Positions 5,748 to 12,408 of a DNA stretch of 12,408 nucleotides are shown in pieces. The notes under the pieces are model-generated. The model was not told the origin of the DNA. It worked only from the letters and a program-made list of their open reading frames with translations, and ran no database searches. A program made the translations under genes and the position numbers. How positions within the stretch are numbered: the first letter of the stretch is position 1; the number at the start of each line of letters is the position of its first letter. The stretch is from assembly GCA_025354965.1 (NCBI GenBank), contig JANXLW010000023.1, positions 1-12,408 of the forward strand, given 5' to 3'. The stretch is from Betaproteobacteria bacterium. Its GTDB lineage: Bacteria; Pseudomonadota; Gammaproteobacteria; Burkholderiales; Burkholderiaceae_C.

Positions 5748-8528
5748 TCAGCATTTCATGGGCACCTCCTCACGGCTGCACTCCTCCACTAAGTAAGCGA
5801 TGGATCGATAGGGGCGACCGGTCTCGGCGGTCAACCCAATTTCGCAGGTGCGGTTGGTGGAAACACCCTCACAACAGTTCGCCGGTAGCGCCTCATGCAC
5901 CTTACGCAGCGCATGCGCGTTGAGTTCCGGGACGACAAAACCACGGTCTCCGCCAAAGCCACAGCAGGTGACGCCAGCTGGTTCCACGATCTGTATAGCG
6001 CAGGCTTCCAGCACGCGACGCAGCTTGGCGTCAGACGCGGTGCGCCGCACGCTGCAATTGATGTGCAGCGCAATCGGTCCGGGTTTGCGCTGGATGCGCA
6101 GGCGCGGCAGCAAAGCATCATGCGCGAACTCATGAAAATCGAATAGCGTCAGGCGACTGCCCAAAATCTTTTGCATGCGCACGGAACAGGTGCTGGCGTC
6201 CATGATGACCGGATAATAGCCGCCGTGGCCGTCGTCCGCCGCCTGCAACAAGGCATTGGCGACAGCATCGGCCATGGCATCGGCTTCTTCGGCCATGCCC
6301 TTGCTGGCCATCATCTGGCCGCAGCACAGTTTGTCGAAACCTTGCGGCAGGCGCGGTGCGTAGCCGGCGCGCACCAGCAAGTCCATGATGACTTCCGGCA
6401 GTGTCGCCTCGTCGGTGTTGTTGGCGCCAAAAATACGCCCCCCGCAGGCCGGGAAATAGACCACCGGATCGCCGGCACCGCTGTACGCTGCGGGCAACTT
6501 GCCAGCCTGCGGCATACCGCGCTTCCAGCTGCCACCCGACAGGCGGGCAACGAGCCCTCCGCCAAGCACGCTGGAAGCTGCGTGGCCGACGCTGAGGCCA
6601 ACCCGTGACAGCGTTGCCACCTTGCCAAAGTTGCCGGCGGTCCATTGCGCCACCTTGTGCGAGGTGCTGCCCATGCCACGGCCGCGCAACAGCCGCGTCA
6701 ACTCGCCGGTATCGATGCCGACCGGGCAGGCGGTGGAACACAGGCCACAACCGGCACAGGTGTCAAGACCAAAATAAGCAAAATCAGCCTCCACGTCTGC
6801 ACCGCTCTCGCCCACCGCAGCCCGGCGAGACAGCTCGCGCCAACTGACGATGCGCTGGCGCGGCGACAGTGTCAGCCGGTGCGACGGACACAGGGGCTCG
6901 CAAAAACCACATTCGATACACCGATCGACAATATCCTCTGCTGCCGGCATAGGCTTGAGATGCTTCAGGTGCGCCTGCGGGTCGTCATTGAGAATGACGC
7001 CGGGGTTGAGCAGATGGTCCGGATCGAACAGCTGCTTGATGGTGCGCATCAGGTTGGTGGCCTGCCTGCCCCATTCTCTTTCGACAAAGGGCGCCATGTT
7101 GCGACCGGTGCCGTGCTCGGCCTTGAGCGAGCCATCGTACTTGTCGACGACCAGTTCACAGACATCATCCATAAACCGCGCGTAGCGGTCGACCTCTGCG
7201 GCATCGGAAAAATCCTGGGTAAAGACGAAATGCAGATTGCCCTCCAACGCGTGGCCAAAGATGATGCCCTCAAGGTAGCCATGCTTGCGCATCAAGGCCT
7301 GCAGGTCCAGTGTGGCAGCGGCCAGCGATTCGATCGGAAAGGCGACGTCCTCGATGATGACCGTGGTACCGGCGCGGCGCATGGCACCGACCGACGGGAA
7401 GGTGCCCTTGCGCACTTTCCAGTACATCTCGCAGGTAGCAGGGTCGGTGGAAAACGCAGGCACCTCGACCGTGGCAATACCGGTGATGGCGCCGAGCGCA
7501 GCATCGATGCGCAGCTGCAGGGCAACGGGCGTTTGCGAGCGCACCTCAATCAGCAAGGCCGCGGCGTCGTCACTAAGCGCACGCATTGCCGCCGGCATGC
7601 CGGGCTTGTTCTCGACCGAGCGCAAAGCCGGGCGGTCCAGCAGTTCGACCGCCGACACCGGTTCATCTTTCAGGCGGATGACGGCCTGGCAGGCACTCGC
7701 TATGGTCGGAAAGAACACCAGTGCGCTGGCCTTGCAAGGGTCTTCAGGCACCGTGTTGTAGGTGATGCTTGAGATGAAGCCCAGCGTGCCTTCCGAGCCG
7801 ATCATCAGGTGCGCCAGGATGTCGATCGGGTCTTCAAAATCTACCAGCGCATTGAGGCTGTAACCGGTGGTGTTCTTGATCTTGTACTTGTGCCGGATGC
7901 GTGCTGCCAGGGCTTCATCGACCCGGGTGGCAGCACCCAGTCGCCCAAGCTCATCAACCAAAGCCGTGTGGCTTTGACGAAAGTGAGCCACACTGATGGG
8001 GTCCTCGGTGTCCAGCACGGCACCGTCAGCCAGCACCACGCGAATACCGGCCAGCGTGCGGTAGCTGTTTTGCGCCGTGCCGCAACACATGCCAGAGGCG
8101 TTGTTGGCGGCAATGCCGCCGATCTTGCAGGCGTTGATGGAGGCCGGATCGGGGCCGATCTTGCGACCATGCGGCGCCAGCCGGTAATTGACCTCGCCGC
8201 CGATGATGCCGGGCCCGACCCGCACGCTCTCCCCTTCGGGCCCGATTTCACAAGTGGCAAAGCCTTCGCCGATGAGGGCCAGCACGCTGTCGGTGACGGC
8301 CTGGCCCGACAGGCTGGTGCCGGCGGCGCGAAAGGTCACAGTTTTGCCGTGGGCATGCGTCACCCGCAACAGGGCCTGTACTTCCTCCTCGGACTCCACC
8401 ACGGCAACCACCTCGGGTGTCATGCGGTAAAAACTGGCGTCGGTGCCATAGGCGAGGCGGCGCAGGTTGTCGGTGATGACCTGGCGCTGCGGCAGGACGC
8501 GGGACAGGGATTCGATCAGCGAACTCAT
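5748..8528 (-). CDS. dld: FAD-linked, iron-sulfur D-lactate dehydrogenase (Shewanella Dld-II type)
   Basis: The 926-residue fusion has an FAD-binding PCMH domain at about 35-260 (RAAGTSLSGQAVTDS at 68-82, IGGIAANNASGMCCG at 136-150), a FAD-oxidase C-terminal domain at about 265-515 with the metal/substrate motif GHALEGNLHF (425-434) and EHGTGRN (471-477), and a GlcF-like module. The latter has two 4Fe-4S motifs (C537, C540, C543, C547 and C591, C594, C597, C601) and two cysteine-rich CCG repeats (C735-C736, C855-C856). This layout is that of Dld-II, the respiratory D-lactate dehydrogenase described in Shewanella oneidensis, which oxidises D-lactate to pyruvate and feeds electrons to quinones. 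The start ATG overlaps the lldF stop as ATGA. Related fusions such as YdiJ act on D-2-hydroxyglutarate, so D-lactate rests on the operon context. No signal peptide; it should be a peripheral cytoplasmic-face enzyme. Confidence 0.92.
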   Translation of the reverse strand: MSSLIESLSRVLPQRQVITDNLRRLAYGTDASFYRMTPEVVAVVESEEEVQALLRVTHAHGKTVTFRAAGTSLSGQAVTDSVLALIGEGFATCEIGPEGESVRVGPGIIGGEVNYRLAPHGRKIGPDPASINACKIGGIAANNASGMCCGTAQNSYRTLAGIRVVLADGAVLDTEDPISVAHFRQSHTALVDELGRLGAATRVDEALAARIRHKYKIKNTTGYSLNALVDFEDPIDILAHLMIGSEGTLGFISSITYNTVPEDPCKASALVFFPTIASACQAVIRLKDEPVSAVELLDRPALRSVENKPGMPAAMRALSDDAAALLIEVRSQTPVALQLRIDAALGAITGIATVEVPAFSTDPATCEMYWKVRKGTFPSVGAMRRAGTTVIIEDVAFPIESLAAATLDLQALMRKHGYLEGIIFGHALEGNLHFVFTQDFSDAAEVDRYARFMDDVCELVVDKYDGSLKAEHGTGRNMAPFVEREWGRQATNLMRTIKQLFDPDHLLNPGVILNDDPQAHLKHLKPMPAAEDIVDRCIECGFCEPLCPSHRLTLSPRQRIVSWRELSRRAAVGESGADVEADFAYFGLDTCAGCGLCSTACPVGIDTGELTRLLRGRGMGSTSHKVAQWTAGNFGKVATLSRVGLSVGHAASSVLGGGLVARLSGGSWKRGMPQAGKLPAAYSGAGDPVVYFPACGGRIFGANNTDEATLPEVIMDLLVRAGYAPRLPQGFDKLCCGQMMASKGMAEEADAMADAVANALLQAADDGHGGYYPVIMDASTCSVRMQKILGSRLTLFDFHEFAHDALLPRLRIQRKPGPIALHINCSVRRTASDAKLRRVLEACAIQIVEPAGVTCCGFGGDRGFVVPELNAHALRKVHEALPANCCEGVSTNRTCEIGLTAETGRPYRSIAYLVEECSREEVPMKC

Positions 8529-9958
8529 GGTTTTCTGTCCTTTAACAGGTCGCGCAAGCGCCTGGCTGCCGGTATCAGCGGCGTGCGACTGCGGGTCCAG
8601 GCGCCTTGCTCGGTCGGCGACAGGTCGCGTCCGCGGCTCATGAACCAGGACGCCAGTCGGTAAAGTCCGACACGGCTGTAGACCTGCGACCAGACACTCC
8701 AGATCGCAGCGCCGGACGTGGTGCGTGCCGCACCGCTGCCGCGCAGTGTGGCCTCTTCACTGTCGGGGCGCGCCTGCGCCTCGTTGCGTAGCCGCACCAG
8801 AATGTCGGGGATCGGGATCTTCACCGGGCAGACCTCCGAACAGGCACCGCACAGCGTCGAAGCAAAGGCCAGCGGGTAGGTGGAGTCCAGCCCCAGCATG
8901 TGGGGCGAAATGATGGCGCCGATGGGGCCCGGATAGGTGGTGCCGTAGGCATGACCGCCGATGCGGGCATAGACCGGGCAGTGGTTCATGCAGGCGCCGC
9001 AGCGAATGCACTGCAGGGTGGCGCGCAGCTCTTCATCGGCATAGGCCTGGGTGCGGCCGTTGTCAAGCAGGATCAGGTGCACTTCTTCGGGACCATCCTT
9101 CTCACCCGCCTTGCGCGGTCCGCTGATCAGGTTGAAGTAGGTGGTGACCGCCTGACCGGTGGCCGAGCGCGACAGCAAGCTGTACAGCGGTGGCACGTGC
9201 TCCAGCTTTTCCACCACTTTCTCGATGCCCGTGATGGCGATGTGAACGCGCGGCACGGTGGTACACATGCGCCCGTTGCCCTCGTTCTCGACCAGGCACA
9301 AAGTGCCGGTTTCGGCGACGGCAAAATTAACACCCGACAGCCCGATGTCGGCGTCGGCAAACTTGCGGCGCAGCACACGTCGGCCGATCTGGATCAGCGC
9401 ATCCACATCTTCGGTGTAACTGACGCCAGGCACTTCCTGGGCGAACAGTTTGGCAATTTCCTGCTTGGTCTTGTGAATCGCCGGCATGATGATGTGCGAC
9501 GGCTTTTCACCGGCCAGTTGCACGATGTATTCGCCCATGTCGGATTCCAGGGCTTCAATGCCGGCGGCCTCCATGGCATGGTTGAATTCGATCTCCTCGC
9601 TCACCATCGACTTGCCTTTGATGACGCGGTGCGCATCGACACGCCGTGCGATAGCCAACGCAATGGCATTGGCTTCATCGGATGTTTGCGCCCAGTGCAC
9701 CTGAATGCCGTTGGCGCTCAGATTTTTCTCCAGCTGTTCCAGCAGTTGCGGCAGGTGCGCCAGGCTGTAGCGACGGATCGAGGCGCCAAGTTCGCGCAAG
9801 CCCGCCAGTTCATCCTGATCCGGGAATTGGGCACGCCGCTTGGCCTGCAAAAAATCCATGGCGCCGCGGAAATTCTTGCGCTGACCCGGGTCATTGAGAA
9901 CACTGCGGCTGCGTTCCTTGAAGTCGTCCATCGGGTGGATTCGGATGACTTCACTCAT
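8525..9958 (-). CDS. lldF: L-lactate dehydrogenase iron-sulfur subunit LldF (LutB)
   Basis: The 477-residue protein is the LutB/YkgF family subunit of the three-part L-lactate dehydrogenase. Residues about 70-300 form a LUD domain; the ferredoxin-like part follows with CIRCGACMNHCP (C317, C320, C323, C327) and CGACSEVCP (C370, C373, C377), then a family C-terminal tail. With LldE and LldG it oxidises L-lactate to pyruvate on the cytoplasmic side. The start at 9958 (MSEVIRIHPMDD) overlaps the lldG stop as ATGA; the frame is open 35 codons further upstream, but that stretch is arginine-rich and lies wholly inside lldG, so I reject it. The stop overlaps the dld start. Here the gene stands third, after lldG, rather than second as in Bacillus lutABC or E. 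coli ykgEFG. Confidence 0.95.
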   Translation of the reverse strand: MSEVIRIHPMDDFKERSRSVLNDPGQRKNFRGAMDFLQAKRRAQFPDQDELAGLRELGASIRRYSLAHLPQLLEQLEKNLSANGIQVHWAQTSDEANAIALAIARRVDAHRVIKGKSMVSEEIEFNHAMEAAGIEALESDMGEYIVQLAGEKPSHIIMPAIHKTKQEIAKLFAQEVPGVSYTEDVDALIQIGRRVLRRKFADADIGLSGVNFAVAETGTLCLVENEGNGRMCTTVPRVHIAITGIEKVVEKLEHVPPLYSLLSRSATGQAVTTYFNLISGPRKAGEKDGPEEVHLILLDNGRTQAYADEELRATLQCIRCGACMNHCPVYARIGGHAYGTTYPGPIGAIISPHMLGLDSTYPLAFASTLCGACSEVCPVKIPIPDILVRLRNEAQARPDSEEATLRGSGAARTTSGAAIWSVWSQVYSRVGLYRLASWFMSRGRDLSPTEQGAWTRSRTPLIPAARRLRDLLKDRKP

Positions 9959-10641
9959 GCTGCTGCTCCGGCCGGATGACGCAGCAGCACCACCAGTTCG
10001 CGCGGGCCGTGCGCGCCGTAGGCCAGTGTCTGCTGAATGTCGGCGGTTTTGGACGGGCCGCAAATCAGCAGCGCGTTGGTCGGCAGTCCCTTCGCCCAGC
10101 CCTCTGCTCTGATGGCCGAATCAAAATCGCTGTGGATGCTGGCCACATCGAGCAGCACAAAATGAACCGACGGCACCAGCGACATCAGGCGCGGCTCGCA
10201 GGCATCGGGCCACAAAATCAGGCTGCCAATTTCGGCAATGGCACTTCGCGCCAGCGTCAGGGACGCGTCAACGTCGTCAAACAGCGTATCGCGCCAGCAC
10301 TCAATCGCCTGCTCGTAACGCAACAGCTGCAGAGGCTCGGGGCGGCGCGCTTCAAGCGCCGCACCATGCGGCGTGCCGGTGCCAATCAGCAGATTGCGCA
10401 AACCTTTGGCGCTGGCAATGCGCGCCAGCAAGTCGGGCCAATCGGCATCCGTGGTGTCATGAACTTCGGCCTTCACTGCTTCCAGCGCGCTGCGCAAACG
10501 ACTGACGCGCTGCACTGTATCCTCCACGCGGCGGTGCGCTGCAAACCAGCCCTGGACATCCGGCAAAGTCGGCTTGACAGCTATGGGGGTGCCGCGCAAG
10601 CGTCCCAAAATGCTGTCGCGGGCAGTTACAGTGGCGCTCAT
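9955..10641 (-). CDS. lldG: L-lactate dehydrogenase subunit LldG (LutC), LUD domain
   Basis: This 228-residue protein is the LutC/YkgG subunit. The LUD-domain end is clear: ARSAIAEIGSLIL (131-143) and, near the C-terminus, ICGPSKTADIQQTLAYGAHG (193-212) followed by PRELVVLL. It has no iron-sulfur motif and is needed with LldE and LldF for L-lactate oxidation. I chose the ATG at 10641, which overlaps the lldE stop as ATGA; a start nine codons earlier is possible in frame but would overlap lldE further. Its stop overlaps the lldF start. The alanine-rich C-terminal tail (HPAGAAA) is unremarkable. The assignment is firm at family level; the exact catalytic contribution of LutC proteins is still unclear. 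Confidence 0.93.
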   Translation of the reverse strand: MSATVTARDSILGRLRGTPIAVKPTLPDVQGWFAAHRRVEDTVQRVSRLRSALEAVKAEVHDTTDADWPDLLARIASAKGLRNLLIGTGTPHGAALEARRPEPLQLLRYEQAIECWRDTLFDDVDASLTLARSAIAEIGSLILWPDACEPRLMSLVPSVHFVLLDVASIHSDFDSAIRAEGWAKGLPTNALLICGPSKTADIQQTLAYGAHGPRELVVLLRHPAGAAA

Positions 10642-11441
10642 GATGGTGCTCCCGAGGTGCGGCGCCACAGGAAGCTGGCGATGTGCTCACCCGGCAGCGT
10701 TGGCATGCTGCAACCGGCCATCTCATCCTGTTTGGCGGCGCGACCAGTGATGTTGAGCAGGCAACCACAATCGGCACTGACCACCCGCTCAGCGCCGCTG
10801 TCGCGGATAGCGGCCACCTTGTCGGTGACGATGGCCTCGGAGATGTCGGGGTAGCGCATGGCAAAGGTGCCGCCAAAGCCACAGCATTCCTCAATGCGCG
10901 CCTGCTCGACAACGTTGACCTGCGCCAGACTATCGAGCAACGCCACGCTGGTTTCATGTGAGCCCATCTCGCGCCGGGCATGGCAAGACGTGTGCAGTGC
11001 CACCGTGCAGGCCGTGCCGCGGTCTTGTTGATTGAAATTGACCACGTGCACAAGAAACTCGGTCAGCTCGTAGACACGCCCAGCCAGGTCAATGGCCTTG
11101 GCGTGCAGCACCGGATCATCCACAAAAAGATGCGGGTAATGCAGGCGAATCATGCCGCCGCACGAACCCGACGGCACCACCACTGGCCAGGGTTGGGTGA
11201 ACAGGCTCAGTTGCTGCAGGGCGACGGCCCGTGCTTCATCGGGGAAGCCGCTACTGTGCGCCGGTTGACCACAACAGGTCTGTTGCTCAAGGTAGTGCAC
11301 CCGGATGCCTTCACGCTCCAGCAAACGGACAGTGTCGAAACCAGCCTCGGGCGTGAACTGATCCACCAGGCAGGTGGCGAAAAGATAGACGTCCGCCGGC
11401 TTCGGCGGATACAGACGGGCACTTTGGGTGTTGAGCCCCAT
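10638..11441 (-). CDS. lldE: L-lactate dehydrogenase subunit LldE (LutA), cysteine-rich CCG protein
   Basis: The 267-residue protein contains two cysteine-rich CCG domains as in LutA/YkgE and GlcF/HdrB: first C24, C56-C57 (QTCCGQP) and C94 (SGSCGGM), second C153, C186-C187 (ECCGFGGTF) and C225 in ADCGCLLN. Such repeats bind a [4Fe-4S] centre of the HdrB kind in related proteins. It is the first gene of the lactate operon and works with LldF and LldG. I chose the ATG at 11441 because the Shine-Dalgarno GAGGAG sits nine bases upstream; a GTG two codons earlier is only three bases from it and is less likely. The gene follows a promoter and operator described separately. Its stop overlaps the lldG start. 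Confidence 0.94.
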   Translation of the reverse strand: MGLNTQSARLYPPKPADVYLFATCLVDQFTPEAGFDTVRLLEREGIRVHYLEQQTCCGQPAHSSGFPDEARAVALQQLSLFTQPWPVVVPSGSCGGMIRLHYPHLFVDDPVLHAKAIDLAGRVYELTEFLVHVVNFNQQDRGTACTVALHTSCHARREMGSHETSVALLDSLAQVNVVEQARIEECCGFGGTFAMRYPDISEAIVTDKVAAIRDSGAERVVSADCGCLLNITGRAAKQDEMAGCSMPTLPGEHIASFLWRRTSGAPS

Positions 11442-11449
11442 GATCACTG

Positions 11450-11456
11450 TCTCCTC
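11450..11456 (-). promoter_or_regulatory. Ribosome binding site that decides the lldE start
   Basis: On the minus strand GAGGAGA precedes two candidate starts, GTG at 11447 and ATG at 11441. The AGGAG core is 3 bases from the GTG and 9 from the ATG; the usual 5-10 base spacing points to the ATG. Confidence 0.75.
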
Positions 11457-11458
11457 GT

Positions 11459-11517
11459 GGGTATTTTTTAGATTGGTAAACTGGTATTACCAATTCACGA
11501 ATTTTAAAAAAATACCC
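11459..11517. repeat. Perfect 11-bp inverted repeat enclosing the lldE operator
   Basis: GGGTATTTTTT (11459-11469) and AAAAAATACCC (11507-11517) are exact inverted copies, 37 bp apart. The second arm fills the spacer next to the predicted -10 box; the first lies in the leader. The operator core sits almost exactly at the centre. A further outer pair, TGATCAC (11441-11447) and GTGATCA (11522-11528), is nearly concentric. Only one arm would be transcribed, so a DNA-level role is more likely than an RNA hairpin. Confidence 0.6.
11472..11494. promoter_or_regulatory. Predicted LldR-type operator at the lldE promoter
   Basis: The core TGGTATTACCA (11482-11492) is a perfect palindrome with 4-bp arms and a 3-bp centre, the general form TNGT-N3-ACNA bound by FadR/LldR/PdhR-type GntR regulators. 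A wider palindrome, ATTGGT...ACCAAT, spans the whole interval and adds another TGGT half-site. It starts at or just after the predicted transcription start, so binding should block initiation or clearance. A matching site lies before the regulator gene. Confidence 0.72.
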
Positions 11518-11529
11518 GGATGTGATCAA
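11501..11529 (-). promoter_or_regulatory. Predicted sigma70 promoter of the lactate operon
   Basis: On the minus strand TTGATC (11529-11524) and TAAAAT (11506-11501) are separated by exactly 17 bp. The expected transcription start is near 11494, giving a leader of about 53 nt before the lldE ATG. The operator palindrome lies directly downstream. This is the only good promoter found for the eight-gene operon. Confidence 0.6.
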
Positions 11530-11565
11530 TAAGTGTTTTCCCTAGTCGGAATTGTCCAGCTTGTT

Positions 11566-12333
11566 CTAGGCTGACTCCGCCGTTCCCAGACGTCTTAAAG
11601 CGCTGGAGCGGCGCTCCTCCTGGACCGCACTGTCCTCCATGCTCTGGCGCACAAATTCGATGTGACTGCGCGCTGCGCTGGCCGCCGCTTCCGGCTTGTG
11701 ATGACGGATCGCCTGCCAGATTGCCTTGTGTTGCGCTCGCAACTGGTCCCATCGTTTTGGCTGCGCATGCAGATGATCCAGATTATTCGAAACGTGTCCG
11801 TGGATGACGCGCATCAGGCTCGCTGTCAGGTGCCCGATCAGCACGTTATGGGCGGCCTCGGCTATAGCCTGATGGAAGGCAACATCTTTGTCAATGCAGA
11901 CCGCCATGTCATTGCTGAGGTAGGCCGCGTCCAAGGCTGCGTAATGGGCGTCCAGGCGTTTGATATCGACATCGAGCGCGCGCTCGGCGGCCAGGTAGGC
12001 GGCCTGACTTTCGAGCATCTGGCGAAATTCGAGCAAATCCCGGTGCAACAAGGGATGCCCTTTGAGCATGTCCTGCCATGGATCGACAAAATGCGCTTCC
12101 AGTCGGTCGGTCACGCTGGTTCCACTGCCATGCTGCGTGCTCAACATGCCTTTTGCCACCAGCTTCTGGATAGCCTCGCGCAGTGACGGACGTGACACTC
12201 CCATTTCAACCGCCAGATCACGCTCCGAGGGCAGAATATCCCCGGGCTTCAGCGATCCTTCAAGGATGCGTTTTTCGAGTTCGTTGGCGACGGTATCGGC
12301 CAAGCGGACAACAGCAGGGCGAATTTGGGGCAT
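11566..12333 (-). CDS. GntR-family (FadR/LldR subgroup) transcriptional regulator of the lactate operon
   Basis: The 255-residue protein has an N-terminal winged helix (about residues 8-75; LKPGDILPSERDLAVEMGVS and the recognition helix RPSLREAIQKL) and a C-terminal helical FCD ligand domain (about 90-235). The FCD part shows the typical DxxxH (in DKDVAFHQA) and later histidines (MRVIHGHV, SHIEFV) that bind a metal in this subgroup. FadR/LldR proteins respond to organic acids; lactate is the likely ligand because the gene lies 124 bp upstream of lldE in the same direction. I chose the ATG at 12333. A GTG start at 12357 would place the first codons on the operator palindrome and at the predicted transcription start, so it is unlikely. 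No clear terminator follows, so some readthrough into lldE is possible. The lldR name is plausible but unproven. Confidence 0.9.
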   Translation of the reverse strand: MPQIRPAVVRLADTVANELEKRILEGSLKPGDILPSERDLAVEMGVSRPSLREAIQKLVAKGMLSTQHGSGTSVTDRLEAHFVDPWQDMLKGHPLLHRDLLEFRQMLESQAAYLAAERALDVDIKRLDAHYAALDAAYLSNDMAVCIDKDVAFHQAIAEAAHNVLIGHLTASLMRVIHGHVSNNLDHLHAQPKRWDQLRAQHKAIWQAIRHHKPEAAASAARSHIEFVRQSMEDSAVQEERRSSALRRLGTAESA

Positions 12334-12343
12334 AGACTTGGAA

Positions 12344-12358
12344 AGTGGTAAGACCACT
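12344..12358. promoter_or_regulatory. Predicted autoregulatory operator of the GntR gene
   Basis: AGTGGT-AAG-ACCACT is a perfect palindrome with 6-bp arms and a 3-bp centre, sharing the TGGT-N3-ACCA core with the lldE operator. It overlaps the predicted +1 of the regulator gene and lies 11 bp upstream of the chosen ATG. It supports autorepression by the same protein. Confidence 0.72.
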
Positions 12359-12361
12359 CAA

Positions 12362-12389
12362 ATGATAATCTGCTGGCAAGTTCTGTCAA
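12362..12389 (-). promoter_or_regulatory. Predicted sigma70 promoter of the GntR regulator gene
   Basis: On the minus strand a perfect -35 TTGACA (12389-12384) is followed after 16 bp by TATCAT (12367-12362). The start of transcription is expected near 12355, inside the operator palindrome and about 22 nt before the ATG at 12333. The leader has no obvious Shine-Dalgarno sequence. Confidence 0.6.
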
Positions 12390-12408
12390 TAGGAAACTGG
12401 CATAGGAA

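Noticed and set aside
6645..7772. Plus-strand open frame of 375 codons
   Set aside because: It is antisense to the well-supported FAD and Fe-S domains of dld, is rich in Arg, His and Gly as expected of a shadow frame, and shows no domain.
8900..9979. Plus-strand open frame of 359 codons
   Set aside because: It is fully antisense to lldF, which has intact cysteine clusters and LUD features. No motif or start context supports it.

Overview
The window looks like a chromosomal segment of a GC-rich betaproteobacterium, most likely Burkholderiales/Comamonadaceae (Rhodoferax- or Polaromonas-like). That assignment is an inference from protein style, codon use and gene content, not from a marker gene. 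No RNA genes, insertion sequences, CRISPR arrays or phage genes were seen. Coding density is high, and most long antisense reading frames are shadows of real genes.

Layout. (1) Positions 1-1303, minus strand: the end-truncated purK and complete purE, translationally coupled by an ATGA overlap; they carry the carboxylation step of purine synthesis. (2) A 55-bp divergent gap, then a plus-strand thioredoxin-TPR (CnoX/YbbN-like) gene at 1359-2267. (3) A convergent gap at 2268-2440 with one structured, terminator-like inverted repeat. (4) Positions 2441-11441, minus strand: one long apparent lactate-utilization operon. In transcription order it holds lldE, lldG, lldF (three-subunit L-lactate dehydrogenase), dld (FAD/Fe-S D-lactate dehydrogenase of the Shewanella Dld-II type), lctP (lactate permease), a UspA-like stress protein, and lrgA-lrgB. 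The first four genes are joined by three consecutive ATGA overlaps. (5) Positions 11566-12333, minus strand: a FadR/LldR-type GntR regulator with its own promoter.

How it fits together. LctP imports lactate. LldEFG and Dld oxidise the L and D isomers to pyruvate, passing electrons to the respiratory chain. The GntR-FCD protein is the obvious lactate-responsive regulator. Two TGGT-N3-ACCA palindromes sit at the predicted transcription starts of its own gene and of lldE, so autorepression and operon repression by the same mechanism are likely. The distal usp-lrgAB extension is the least expected part. LrgAB homologues are now linked to pyruvate or glycolate/glycerate transport, so here they may move pyruvate, the product of lactate oxidation.

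The core is a known type of system (Shewanella-like lactate oxidation). The parts that deserve attention are the lrgAB/usp coupling, the +1-centred operator pair, a nested inverted repeat around the lldE operator, the E-G-F gene order, and start codons that automatic annotation would probably misplace.
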